Source: Leadbetterella sp964563435 (lineage in GTDB: Bacteria; Bacteroidota; Bacteroidia; Cytophagales; Spirosomataceae). Taken from it: DNA of 64,000 nt. Positions within the stretch are counted from its first letter, which is position 1, and each line of letters opens with the position of its first letter. This document shows positions 25,077 to 32,657 of the stretch, piece by piece. Location: the NCBI GenBank assembly GCA_964563435.1, contig CAZLXI010000006.1, positions 62,001 to 126,000 of the forward strand. Reading direction: 5' to 3'. Under the pieces are notes generated by a model. It had not been told where the DNA came from. It worked only from the letters and a program-made list of their open reading frames with translations, and ran no database searches. The translations under genes were made by a program, and so were the position numbers.

Positions 25077-26285
25077 ATGAATTTATTTGAGAGTTTTGAT
25101 GAAATCGTCAATGACGAGTTTATTGAAAAGTTCAAATCTTATACATCCACATACGGCGACCTCAATGTCACCGTAAAGGGAGTTTTTTATACGCTTCTCG
25201 CAGGCATGATCCGGAAAACCTACAGCGACATGAGTGCCGGTATGCTTTTTAACCAGATCGAGGAAAACGCGAAAAAGATAAATTTACCTTCTAACCTGGC
25301 CAGCATATTCAGCCAGGAGACGGTTCTGAAAAAAATAGGGACCGACGGTTCGAAAATTATATCACAGGTATTTCCGGCCTACAAAAGTCCGCTGCTGAGT
25401 ATGATCAGCACCTATTCAGGTGTGAGTAAGGCCACTACTACGATAGCATCGGATATTGTTGCCAATGTGCTTATTTCACTTTTCAAAAAAGATATTGAAA
25501 GCGGGAAATGGGATAAAGACCAGATGGTCAACCTTCTTAGACAGCATCATGAACCACTTCTTAATGCTATCCCCGAGCCTTTGCTGGAGAAGATTATCCC
25601 TTCGCTGGGTCTTCATGAGCTGATGAGCGTGCGGCCGTATGTGCCTAAGAAAGAAAAGACAGAGGCCTCCGGAAAGACCCGTGAAGAAGCCGTACAATCC
25701 ATTGATTATGCGGATACTTCAGGAGAAAGTTCCTCTTCCAATGGCTGGCTGATCGGTTTGATCATCGGGGTATTGGTCATCGGGGGGGGATTGTACTATT
25801 ACTATACCCAAAACGGGCATCTTAACTTCTTCACCAAAAAAGAAGTGCCTGTAGAGAGTGTGGAATCGCTGACGGAAGACAGCCTTTCAACTGACTCTTC
25901 AGCAACCGGTGCGGTGACCGAAGAACCCGGAGACGTCGTTGCAGCAAACGACTTTACCGGCTTCAAAGCCTACATTTTAAATAATAATGAGCCGGCAGGC
26001 CGGGAATTTGACCTGAAATCTGTTAAGTTTGTAACCGATTCCATTTCTCTGCAACGTACTTCTTTCCCGATAGTAGACAGTATTGCGGTTTTAATGGAAA
26101 CTCATCCGGGACTTCAGATAAAAATTACCGCCTTTTCCGGTTCCGGTGAAAAAGCATTCAATAATAAACGTGCTTTTTTCGTTAAAAGAATACTGACCGG
26201 GAAAGGTATAGCGTCGATCAGGATCGATGCGGTGTCGGGAGGTATTGGCGAAGATTTTACAAAAATTAAGGTTATCACCAAATAA
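25077..26285 (+). CDS. DUF937-like/OmpA-like membrane-anchored protein
   Basis: 402 residues from ATG 25077. Residues 1-190 are helical with Gly/Ala-rich segments reminiscent of DUF937. A single membrane helix lies near 222-244 (WLIGLIIGVLVIGGGLYYYY), followed by an acidic Ser/Thr-rich linker and a C-terminal domain (about 300-402) with the OmpA-like pattern: FVTDSISLQRTSFPIVDSIAVLMETHP and a strand ITAFSG. That order places the OmpA-like part in the periplasm, where it could touch peptidoglycan. The linkage is known in Bacteroidota but the role is unclear. A terminator follows. Confidence 0.7.
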   Translation: MNLFESFDEIVNDEFIEKFKSYTSTYGDLNVTVKGVFYTLLAGMIRKTYSDMSAGMLFNQIEENAKKINLPSNLASIFSQETVLKKIGTDGSKIISQVFPAYKSPLLSMISTYSGVSKATTTIASDIVANVLISLFKKDIESGKWDKDQMVNLLRQHHEPLLNAIPEPLLEKIIPSLGLHELMSVRPYVPKKEKTEASGKTREEAVQSIDYADTSGESSSSNGWLIGLIIGVLVIGGGLYYYYTQNGHLNFFTKKEVPVESVESLTEDSLSTDSSATGAVTEEPGDVVAANDFTGFKAYILNNNEPAGREFDLKSVKFVTDSISLQRTSFPIVDSIAVLMETHPGLQIKITAFSGSGEKAFNNKRAFFVKRILTGKGIASIRIDAVSGGIGEDFTKIKVITK

Positions 26286-26351
26286 TCCTAATAGAAGATA
26301 ACTAATAAACACGTCAGGATAAAACTCTATAAATATTGTGAGAAACATTGA

Positions 26352-26385
26352 AAATGGAAACTCTTTTGGGGTTTCCATTTTTTTG
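26352..26385 (+). terminator. Intrinsic terminator after the OmpA-like gene
   Basis: AAATGGAAAC (26352-26361) and GTTTCCATTT (26371-26380) are perfect arms with a nine-base loop, followed by a T run. Confidence 0.8.
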
Positions 26386-26399
26386 TTTGGTCGGCTTCG

Positions 26400-26559
26400 C
26401 CTCCCGGGTATTGAAACATATTAGGCATATAAGCGGTCCGCCGCTGCGGTTCATATTAGTTTAAGTTCATATAAGTATGAGGGGGGGGGGAAGCTTATGT
26501 AAGTTTTTTTAGGGGCGGGGTAATTTTTAGGGGTCTGACCGGGTAGGTTTGGAGAATCA
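26400..26559. other. Unusual spacer: word repeats, palindromic GC core and G10 tract
   Basis: ATATTAG and CATATAAG each occur twice in the same order, on both sides of the core GCGGTCCGCCGCTGCGGT (26433-26450). A run of ten G lies at 26481-26490. The core matches 15 of 18 bases of 48583-48600 in another spacer. No gene is visible up to the gap at 26615. Confidence 0.5.
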
Positions 26560-26769
26560 GGTGAGAATATATTGGCGGGGAAAGGCGTTATAGATTCGGG
26601 AAAAATCATTCTATNNNNNNNNNNNNNNNNNNNNNNNNNNNNNNNNNNNNNNNNNNNNNNNNNNNNNNNNNNNNNNNNNNNNNNNNNNNNNNNNNNNNNN
26701 NNNNNNNNNNNNNNGGTGAGAATATATTGGCGGGGAAAGGCGTTATAGATTCGGGAAAAATCATTCTAT
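26560..26769. other. Assembly gap 1 with exact 55-bp duplication of contig ends
   Basis: Bases 26560-26614 and 26715-26769 are identical over 55 bases and enclose exactly 100 N. This is the expected trace of scaffolding contigs that overlap by one assembly word of 55 bases; the true sequence is probably either a simple overlap or an unresolved repeat. The CAP gene start codon lies at the very edge of the right copy. Confidence 0.85.
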
Positions 26770-27226
26770 GCATATTATTCTTTTTGTGGTTTTGTTTGCT
26801 TTTCAGACTTCAGGGGATGTCAGAAAGGAGTTTTTGAGGGAAGTGAATGCCATTCGGGCTCAGGGGTGTACGTGTGGCGGGGATTATTTTGGTCCCGTGA
26901 ACCCTGTGACCTGGAATGAAACATTGGAAAAAACCGGCTTTCTGCACAGTAAAGACATGCAAACCCAGGGTTACTTCTCCCATTTTTCACGGAAGGGAAA
27001 ATCTCCGGCTGACCGGCTCAGAGCCCAGGGCTACAGGTACAGAAGCTTTGCTGAAAACCTGTTTGCCGCCTCAGGCTATACTCCTACGACGCACGAGGTG
27101 GTCAACGCCTGGAAGAACAGCAGCAGCCATTGTAAAAACCTGATGAACAATACCGTCAGTGAAATGGGCATAGGAATTTACAAAGGATATTACACACAAT
27201 TATTTGGCAGCAGGCAAACTAAATAA
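26768..27226 (+). CDS. Secreted CAP (SCP/PR-1) domain protein
   Basis: 152 residues with a signal peptide (MHIILFVVLFAFQTSG). CAP motifs: LREVNAIRAQG near 23, a catalytic-like HSKDMQTQGYFSHF near 59-72 with two histidines, and AENLFAASGY near 97 followed by VVNAWKNSSSHCKNLMN near 111-128. Function of bacterial CAP proteins is mostly unknown. The gene starts two bases inside the contig-end duplicate, so its promoter region is not reliably assembled. Confidence 0.85.
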   Translation: MHIILFVVLFAFQTSGDVRKEFLREVNAIRAQGCTCGGDYFGPVNPVTWNETLEKTGFLHSKDMQTQGYFSHFSRKGKSPADRLRAQGYRYRSFAENLFAASGYTPTTHEVVNAWKNSSSHCKNLMNNTVSEMGIGIYKGYYTQLFGSRQTK

Positions 27227-27230
27227 CGAA

Positions 27231-27238
27231 TAAATTTG
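27231..27238 (+). promoter_or_regulatory. -7 promoter element of the NfuA-like gene
   Basis: TAAATTTG fits TAnnTTTG exactly, 27 bases before the ATG at 27266, just after the CAP stop codon. Confidence 0.5.
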
Positions 27239-27265
27239 TAATATTGTAGTAATAATGGTTTTTAG

Positions 27266-27517
27266 ATGGAAGATTTAACATTAAAAGTAGAGCAGGCTTT
27301 AGACAATATCAGACCTTACCTGATTGCAGACGGCGGAAACGTAAAAGTTCTGGGAATCACTGAGGATAATGTGGTGAAGCTGGAATTTATCGGTTCCTGC
27401 GGCAGCTGTCCCATGTCATCCATGACCTTCAAAGCAGGGCTTGAAGAAGCCATATTGAAGAATGTTCCTGAAATTAAAAGTGTGGAAGCTGTAAATGTTG
27501 CGGTTGACACTTATTAA
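27266..27517 (+). CDS. NifU C-terminal domain (NfuA-like) Fe-S scaffold protein
   Basis: 83 residues comprising only the NifU C-terminal domain: VEQALDNIRPYLIADGGNVKVL near 8-29 and the cluster-binding CGSCPMS near 45-51, then the usual LEEAILKNVPEIKSVEAV ending. It carries or hands on [4Fe-4S] clusters. It may function alongside the Mrp-type carrier at 22718. Confidence 0.93.
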   Translation: MEDLTLKVEQALDNIRPYLIADGGNVKVLGITEDNVVKLEFIGSCGSCPMSSMTFKAGLEEAILKNVPEIKSVEAVNVAVDTY

Positions 27518-27538
27518 GTATTGAACAATTCAGCTGTC

Positions 27539-27573
27539 GGGTTGCCTTTGATCATTTCACAGGGCAACTTTTT
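27539..27573 (+). terminator. Terminator after the NfuA-like gene
   Basis: GGGTTGCC (27539-27546) pairs with GGGCAAC (27562-27568) and is followed by TTTTTG. The loop is about 15 bases, longer than usual. Confidence 0.55.
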
Positions 27574-27620
27574 GCATTAACAAGCCACGCTAAAGCCGAA
27601 CCTCAAAATAAACTGTAAGG

Positions 27621-29384
27621 ATGAACCAAAAACTTAAAGTCGGGATTTTTTTCGGAGGACAGTCGAGAGAAAGAGAAATTTCTTTTCTCGGCGGAAGAAC
27701 AGCTTACCACCACATTGACAAACGCTATTTCGATCCTGTACTTATTTTTGTAGACAGCCTGGGAAACTTCATTCAGGTAGACGAAGCTATCCTGGAGGAG
27801 CCGGACATCCGGAGTTTCTATCCGTCGAAAAACCAGAATAACGGTTATAAAGTGTATATTGAGTCCTTAGGCCCCCTTAAGGATTCCCAGTTATACAAGC
27901 TTATCTATAAGATCGGGTCGCAGATCAAATCCGAAAACCTGAAGGAAATCATTGATTTTGCGTTCATTGTGATGCACGGCCCCTATGCAGAGGATGGCAG
28001 TGTCCAGGGGCTTTTCGAATGGCTGAATATCCCGTATATGGGCCCGGGGATCCTGGGCTCCGGTATCGGTATCAATAAGCCGTTCCAGAATCAGCTGATG
28101 GCCTATGCTACGGGCCAGGAAAAAAAATATACTACGGTCAGCAAAAAGGAGTGGCTGGAAACCGACCGGTCCAAGCTCTTTTCCCGGCTTATCGGGCAAC
28201 TGGGCTTCCCCCTGGTAGTAAAAGCGCCGCATCAGGGCTCCTCTATTGGCGTGGCTATCGTCAAGAAAAGAAGCCTGGAAGAATTTAGCCGTGCCATGTC
28301 ACAGTGCTTTTTCGAAACCACGATCCCCAGGAAAGACTGGGACAGGCTCTCTACCCGGAGAAAGAAAAACCTCCTCGAGAAGTTGAGTAATCTAGACGAA
28401 GGAATAGGCTTCCCCCTGGTCTTTAACGACGAAATGGTCTACCATCCCGCGGTTTTGCTCAAAAAGCTGAATGAGCATCTCTCAAAAAATGAGGCGGCCC
28501 TGCTGACCAGTGTAAATGCGGAAGATTATGTTTTGATCGAGGAGTTCATCTCCGGTCAGGAGTTTTCCTGCGGAGTGATCCAGGACGATAACGGAAACCC
28601 CATCGCCCTGCCTCCCGCCGAAGTATACGGCGATACGCAGACCTTTGATTTTAAAGCCAAATACAAATCTACCGTCAGTAAAAAGCGGATCCCGGTAAAG
28701 ACCAGTGACGAAAACCTGGAAAAAATACACCAGGATGTTCTGAAGGCCTTCGAGGTCACGGGCATGAGCGTGGTTTGCCGGATAGACGGCTTCATTACAG
28801 AAAGCGGTGAAGTGCTGCTCCATGATCCCAATACTTTACCGGGGATGTCGCCCAGCTCTTTCATTTTTAAGCAAATGGCAGAAGTGGGGTTCAACATTAC
28901 AGACGCCATCACCTATTTTATCCGCCAGTCGCTCATTGAAAGAATACGTAGCGGTAAGAATCGGTATGAGCTTAGCAACCTGCTGAATAACCTGTCAAAC
29001 CGCATCGGTGCGAGCGGTCCCCGTAAAAAGCTGGCCATACTTTTCGGCGAAAATGACGAAGAATATGCCCTGGCCAGGAAAAAATACGGTGAATACTGCG
29101 GCAGTGAAGAGTACGAGCCGATTCCCGTTTGTGCAGCACTTAACGGCTCCAAATACCTGATCCCACTAAACCTGATGTTTAAACCGGATATTAACGAGTT
29201 CGGTACGTCTATCGGTACGCCCAAGCACCCTTTCATTGCCAGGAATATAGAAAAGACGAAACAGCTGCGTGAATTCTATGTCGGGAAAGTGGATTTCTCG
29301 GTCCGTAAGATCTCAGACACCGACTTCACCCAGACCTTCAGAACACTTTTCATCTGTAAAAACAACGAGCTGGCTATCCTTTAA
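27621..29384 (+). CDS. Extended D-alanine-D-alanine ligase family protein
   Basis: 587 residues, compared with 300-370 for ordinary Ddl. The core is recognisable: VGIFFGGQSREREISFLGGRTAY at 7-29, VMHGPYAEDGSVQG at 117-130, the ATP-grasp segment VVKAPHQGSSIGV at 199-211, IEEFISGQEFSCG at 306-318 and HDPNTLPGMSP at 401-411. Two additions stand out: an insert of about 75 residues (225-300) in the ATP-grasp part and a C-terminal region (465-587) that begins KKLAILFGENDEEYALARKK, resembling another Ddl N-terminal start. It may be peptidoglycan D-Ala-D-Ala ligase or an ATP-grasp ligase of another role. The stop overlaps the RNase H start (TAATG). Confidence 0.75.
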   Translation: MNQKLKVGIFFGGQSREREISFLGGRTAYHHIDKRYFDPVLIFVDSLGNFIQVDEAILEEPDIRSFYPSKNQNNGYKVYIESLGPLKDSQLYKLIYKIGSQIKSENLKEIIDFAFIVMHGPYAEDGSVQGLFEWLNIPYMGPGILGSGIGINKPFQNQLMAYATGQEKKYTTVSKKEWLETDRSKLFSRLIGQLGFPLVVKAPHQGSSIGVAIVKKRSLEEFSRAMSQCFFETTIPRKDWDRLSTRRKKNLLEKLSNLDEGIGFPLVFNDEMVYHPAVLLKKLNEHLSKNEAALLTSVNAEDYVLIEEFISGQEFSCGVIQDDNGNPIALPPAEVYGDTQTFDFKAKYKSTVSKKRIPVKTSDENLEKIHQDVLKAFEVTGMSVVCRIDGFITESGEVLLHDPNTLPGMSPSSFIFKQMAEVGFNITDAITYFIRQSLIERIRSGKNRYELSNLLNNLSNRIGASGPRKKLAILFGENDEEYALARKKYGEYCGSEEYEPIPVCAALNGSKYLIPLNLMFKPDINEFGTSIGTPKHPFIARNIEKTKQLREFYVGKVDFSVRKISDTDFTQTFRTLFICKNNELAIL

Positions 29385-29989
29385 TGGCAAAATATTACGT
29401 GGTCTGGAAAGGTAGAACTACCGGTATACTGGAAGACTGGGAGTCCTGCAAAAAAAGCATACAAGGTTTTGAGGGGGCACAGTATAAATCATTTAAGGCT
29501 TTAAGGGAGGCTGAAGATGCGCTAAAAAGGGGGTTTTACAAATCCATAAAACCGAAAGAAACAACGATCGGCCGGACTCTCCGTCCCGATTACCCTGCCT
29601 GGGCGGTAGATGCCGCATGGAATACCAAAACCGGGGATATGGAGTACCAGGGGGTCGACCTCCTGAGTGGCCGGAACGTATTCCACAGAGGCCCGTTTTA
29701 TGACGGCACAAACAATATCGGTGAGTTTCTGGCCCTGGTACATGCCCTCGCCCTTCTTCATAAGCATCGGTCTGACGCCCCGATCTTTTCCGATTCCCGA
29801 ACCGCCATTTCCTGGGTGAAGAAGAAAAAAGCCAATACCAAACTGGAACGGACTCCCCGGAACGGTGAGCTGTTTGAGCTGCTGGAAAGGGCGGAAACCT
29901 GGCTGCGAACCCATACTTATAATAACCCGGTACTCAAATGGGAAACCGAATGGTGGGGAGAGAATCCGGCCGATTTCGGAAGAAAGTAA
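29384..29989 (+). CDS. rnhA: Viroplasmin-type ribonuclease H
   Basis: 201 residues. The N-terminal 45 residues (YYVVWKGRTTGILEDWESCK...YKSFKALREAEDAL) are a caulimovirus viroplasmin-like domain that binds RNA:DNA hybrids. The RNase H fold follows, with AVDAAWNTKTG near 74 (Asp75), NNIGEFLALVHAL near 110 (the glutamate), FSDSRTAISWV near 134 (the aspartate) and the closing WGENPADFGRK (the last aspartate). It degrades RNA in hybrids. Translationally coupled to the Ddl-like gene. Its last 50 bases lie in the contig-end duplicate. Confidence 0.92.
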   Translation: MAKYYVVWKGRTTGILEDWESCKKSIQGFEGAQYKSFKALREAEDALKRGFYKSIKPKETTIGRTLRPDYPAWAVDAAWNTKTGDMEYQGVDLLSGRNVFHRGPFYDGTNNIGEFLALVHALALLHKHRSDAPIFSDSRTAISWVKKKKANTKLERTPRNGELFELLERAETWLRTHTYNNPVLKWETEWWGENPADFGRK

Positions 29990-30148
29990 GGTTNNNNNNN
30001 NNNNNNNNNNNNNNNNNNNNNNNNNNNNNNNNNNNNNNNNNNNNNNNNNNNNNNNNNNNNNNNNNNNNNNNNNNNNNNNNNNNNNNNNNNNNNTGGGAAA
30101 CCGAATGGTGGGGAGAGAATCCGGCCGATTTCGGAAGAAAGTAAGGTT
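29939..30148. other. Assembly gap 2 with exact 55-bp duplication of contig ends
   Basis: Bases 29939-29993 and 30094-30148 are identical over 55 bases and flank 100 N, as at gap 1. Both copies contain the rnhA stop codon. The gap coincides with a diverged tandem copy of the rnhA-trmN6 junction, which may be why assembly broke here. Confidence 0.85.
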
Positions 30149-30298
30149 CAGATTTAAACAATTCACCGTCATCCGGAAAAACTCCGCCATGAAGGTCCGC
30201 AAGGGTTCCTTTTCGGGGAAAATCCCGGCGATTTTGTAAGAAGATATGTTCCGATTTAAGCAATTTACCGTTATCCAGGAAAATTCCGCCATGAAGGT
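30115..30298 (+). repeat. Two diverged copies of the rnhA end / trmN6 start junction
   Basis: Copy A (30115-30197) and copy B (30218-30298) align at roughly 80 percent identity with one 2-base gap. Copy A keeps the rnhA stop and then reads FRFKQFTVI and NSAMKV in the trmN6 frame without a start codon; copy B has an rnhA-like end GENPGDFVRRY with no stop and then the real trmN6 start. Of the codons that differ in the trmN6 part, most changes are synonymous. Confidence 0.8.
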
Positions 30299-30947
30299 CT
30301 GTACGGATTCCTGCCTGTTCGGAGCTCTCATCCGTCCCGAAAAGTCTCTTAACGCCCTGGATATCGGTACGGGAACGGGGCTTCTGAGCCTTATGCTCTC
30401 CCAGCAATACCCTGCCCTGACCATTGATGCGGTGGAGATAGACCCGGGATCTGCCAGCGATGCCGGTCACAATTTCAGAAACAGCCCCTTCAGTGACCGT
30501 ATCCAGCTGCACGGGTGCTCCATCCAGGATTTTGCGAAAGAAACGCAGCTAACCTACGATCTTATCTTCTGTAATCCGCCCTTTTATGAAAACCGGCTGA
30601 AGTCGCCCGACAAACTTAAGAACATAGCGCACCACGCCGCCGGGCTTTCTTTCCTGGAACTGGCCGCTGTTTCTACCCAACTTCTAAGCGACACCGGGGT
30701 TTTATGGATCCTGCTTCCGCCGTTTGAAATGGTCAGATTCACCGCCGAAGCCACCGCTGTCTCACTGGCCATCGCCGACCGGTATATCATCCGCCAAAAG
30801 GCCGGAAAACCGGTTTTCCGGGAAGTAGTTTCCTTTTCCCGACAACCCGCCGGAAACCCCTCATCCCGGGAAATTATAATTTATGAAAACGATAAATATA
30901 GTAGTATCTTTGCGGCGTTGCTGAGAGACTATTATCTCATCTTTTAG
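30246..30947 (+). CDS. trmN6: tRNA1(Val) adenine(37)-N6-methyltransferase TrmN6
   Basis: 233 residues. The N-terminal FRFKQFTVIQENSAMKVCTDSCLFGA and the catalytic NPPF motif (LIFCNPPFYENRLKSPD near 105-121) are typical of TrmN6/YfiC; the SAM-binding segment is LDIGTGTGLLSLML near 39-52. It methylates A37 of tRNA1(Val). The ATG at 30246 lies within the second copy of a duplicated junction. An internal promoter for the next gene lies near its end. Confidence 0.9.
   Translation: MFRFKQFTVIQENSAMKVCTDSCLFGALIRPEKSLNALDIGTGTGLLSLMLSQQYPALTIDAVEIDPGSASDAGHNFRNSPFSDRIQLHGCSIQDFAKETQLTYDLIFCNPPFYENRLKSPDKLKNIAHHAAGLSFLELAAVSTQLLSDTGVLWILLPPFEMVRFTAEATAVSLAIADRYIIRQKAGKPVFREVVSFSRQPAGNPSSREIIIYENDKYSSIFAALLRDYYLIF
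30905..30912 (+). promoter_or_regulatory. -7 promoter element of the glycosyltransferase gene
   Basis: TATCTTTG matches TAnnTTTG exactly, inside the 3' end of trmN6 and 39 bases before the ATG at 30951. Confidence 0.5.
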
Positions 30948-30950
30948 TTT

Positions 30951-31898
30951 ATGGATATATCCGTTGTAATACCGCTGTATAATGAGGCTGAATCTCTTCA
31001 GGAGCTTCATTCCTGGATCAGGCGCGTTATGGACAATCACGCTTTTACCTATGAAGTGATTTTCATAGATGACGGAAGCAATGACGGTTCATGGGAGATC
31101 ATCCGGCAACTGGCAACCGAGAACCCGGAAGTAAAGGGTTTCCGCTTCTCCAAGAATTACGGGAAGACGGCCGCCCTCCAGACCGGCTTTAACCAAACGG
31201 CGGGAAAAGTGGTCATTACGATGGATGCCGATCTTCAGGACAGCCCGGACGAGATCCCTGAGCTCTACCGCATGATCACTGAGGACGGCTTCGACCTGGT
31301 TTCGGGATGGAAGCAGAAGCGGTATGACCCGATCTCCAAAACACTTCCCACCAGGCTGTTTAATGCCACCACTCGCTTCATTCATGATATTCACCTGCAT
31401 GATATGAACTGCGGCCTGAAGGCCTATAACAGCAAGGTGACCAAAAGTATAGTTATCTACGGGGAAATGCACCGCTATATTCCTGTAGTAGCCAAATGGA
31501 ATGGCTTTGGCAAGATCGGCGAAAAGGTAGTTCAGCACCAGGCCCGGAAATACGGTCATACCAAATTTGGCATTGAGCGTTTCCTGAACGGGTTTCTTGA
31601 CCTGCTTTCCATTACCTTCGTTAACAGGTTCGGAAAGAGTCCCATGCATTTTTTCGGCCTTTTCGGTGTGCTCGCGTTTGTGGGCGGCCTGGCCATGGCC
31701 GCTTTCCTGATCGGTGAAAAACTGTACAGCATCTATGCGCACCAGCCTTACCGGAATGTTACCGATAACCCGCTTTTCTTTCTGGGTCTTACCGCAGCTC
31801 TTATCGGCTCACAAATGTTCCTGGCCGGATTTTTGGGTGAACTTTTTGTGCGCAACAACGCCCGAAAAGACGATTATGTCATTTCAGAACGTATTTAA
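30951..31898 (+). CDS. Family 2 glycosyltransferase, DPM1/ArnC-like
   Basis: 315 residues. VVIPLYNEAESLQEL at 5-19, IDDGSNDGSWEI at 39-50, the DxD-type MDADLQDSP at 91-99 and QHQARKYGHTKF near 198-209 define a polyprenyl-phosphate sugar transferase. Two C-terminal membrane helices (about 228-250 and 272-292) anchor it in the inner membrane. Probably transfers a sugar to undecaprenyl phosphate; the sugar is not predictable. Confidence 0.88.
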   Translation: MDISVVIPLYNEAESLQELHSWIRRVMDNHAFTYEVIFIDDGSNDGSWEIIRQLATENPEVKGFRFSKNYGKTAALQTGFNQTAGKVVITMDADLQDSPDEIPELYRMITEDGFDLVSGWKQKRYDPISKTLPTRLFNATTRFIHDIHLHDMNCGLKAYNSKVTKSIVIYGEMHRYIPVVAKWNGFGKIGEKVVQHQARKYGHTKFGIERFLNGFLDLLSITFVNRFGKSPMHFFGLFGVLAFVGGLAMAAFLIGEKLYSIYAHQPYRNVTDNPLFFLGLTAALIGSQMFLAGFLGELFVRNNARKDDYVISERI

Positions 31899-31935
31899 TT
31901 ATTTTTTTCAATTTTAAAATTCAATTTCCAATTTC

Positions 31936-32448
31936 ATGAAAAACCTACTTTACTCCCTTCTGGTAGTATTTACCTTCGTATCCTGCAGCAAAGATGACCC
32001 GACCCCTTCAGCCAGCGTCGAAGGCAAATGGAATTTATCAACCGCCAAAGTGGAGTTAAAATCCCTGTTTGGAGACGAAGACAATACCAGGGATTACAAA
32101 AACCAGGACGTTTACTTCGAGCTGAAAAGCAACAATAAATTCTCAGGAAATATTGTGCTGTCCGATGACTTTTCCGAACTCATTGCGGCAGGCCAGACTT
32201 ATGAATCCGACTACGAACAAAAGGATAATGAGCTCATCCTGAAAATATACGATGATGCTTTCGAAGATTATATTCCTGTTAAGCTGAAAATACAGGGTGT
32301 GACCGAATCGGAGATGACGCTGCAATTCACCAAAGCCGAGCTTGCCGATCTCTTCAAGGAATATGACAAACTGGAAGGGAGCAACGAATACACCCAGATA
32401 CTGCCATTAATCACTTCTCTGAATGCGGTTCTGACCTTTAATAAGTAA
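31936..32448 (+). CDS. Lipocalin-like lipoprotein
   Basis: 170 residues with a lipobox (LVVFTFVSCSKDD, Cys17). The mature protein starts VEGKWNLSTAKVE, the GxW lipocalin-like start, followed by regularly spaced strands such as YFELKSNNKFSGNI and NELILKIYDD. Cell-envelope protein of unknown ligand. No paralogue in the window. Confidence 0.75.
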   Translation: MKNLLYSLLVVFTFVSCSKDDPTPSASVEGKWNLSTAKVELKSLFGDEDNTRDYKNQDVYFELKSNNKFSGNIVLSDDFSELIAAGQTYESDYEQKDNELILKIYDDAFEDYIPVKLKIQGVTESEMTLQFTKAELADLFKEYDKLEGSNEYTQILPLITSLNAVLTFNK

Positions 32449-32463
32449 GAATAAAGGAGAGAA

Positions 32464-32651
32464 TGTTTAAAAAGTATACGTTACTTATGGACTGATGAGA
32501 TGTTTAAAAAGTGTACGGTTCGCCGTTGCGACAAAATGCAAGGCGTTGAGGAAGAGGGCGAAGGAGCATACACAAGTAGAGACGCAAGATTTTGCGTCTC
32601 TACTGATACCGAATTCCGAAACAACTCAGCAGTTTGTATACTTTTTAGACA
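32464..32651. mobile_element. MITE-like non-coding element with 16-bp terminal inverted repeats
   Basis: TGTTTAAAAAGTATAC (32464-32479) is complementary, apart from one base, to GTATACTTTTTAGACA (32636-32651). A second left-end copy TGTTTAAAAAGTGTAC lies at 32501-32516. Inside, AGTAGAGACGCAA and its exact complement (32575-32604) form a 13-bp hairpin with a four-base loop. No coding capacity. The element ends seven bases from the rarA stop codon. Confidence 0.6.
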
Positions 32652-32657
32652 GCTTCC

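Noticed and set aside
26481..26490. G10 tract as a phase-variation switch for the CAP gene
   Set aside because: It lies about 280 bases and an assembly gap upstream of the CAP start and is not in a coding frame; no evidence of promoter spacing effects.
29522..30512. Minus-strand frames running through the N gap
   Set aside because: They include runs of unknown residues across gap 2 and antisense of rnhA/trmN6; not real genes.
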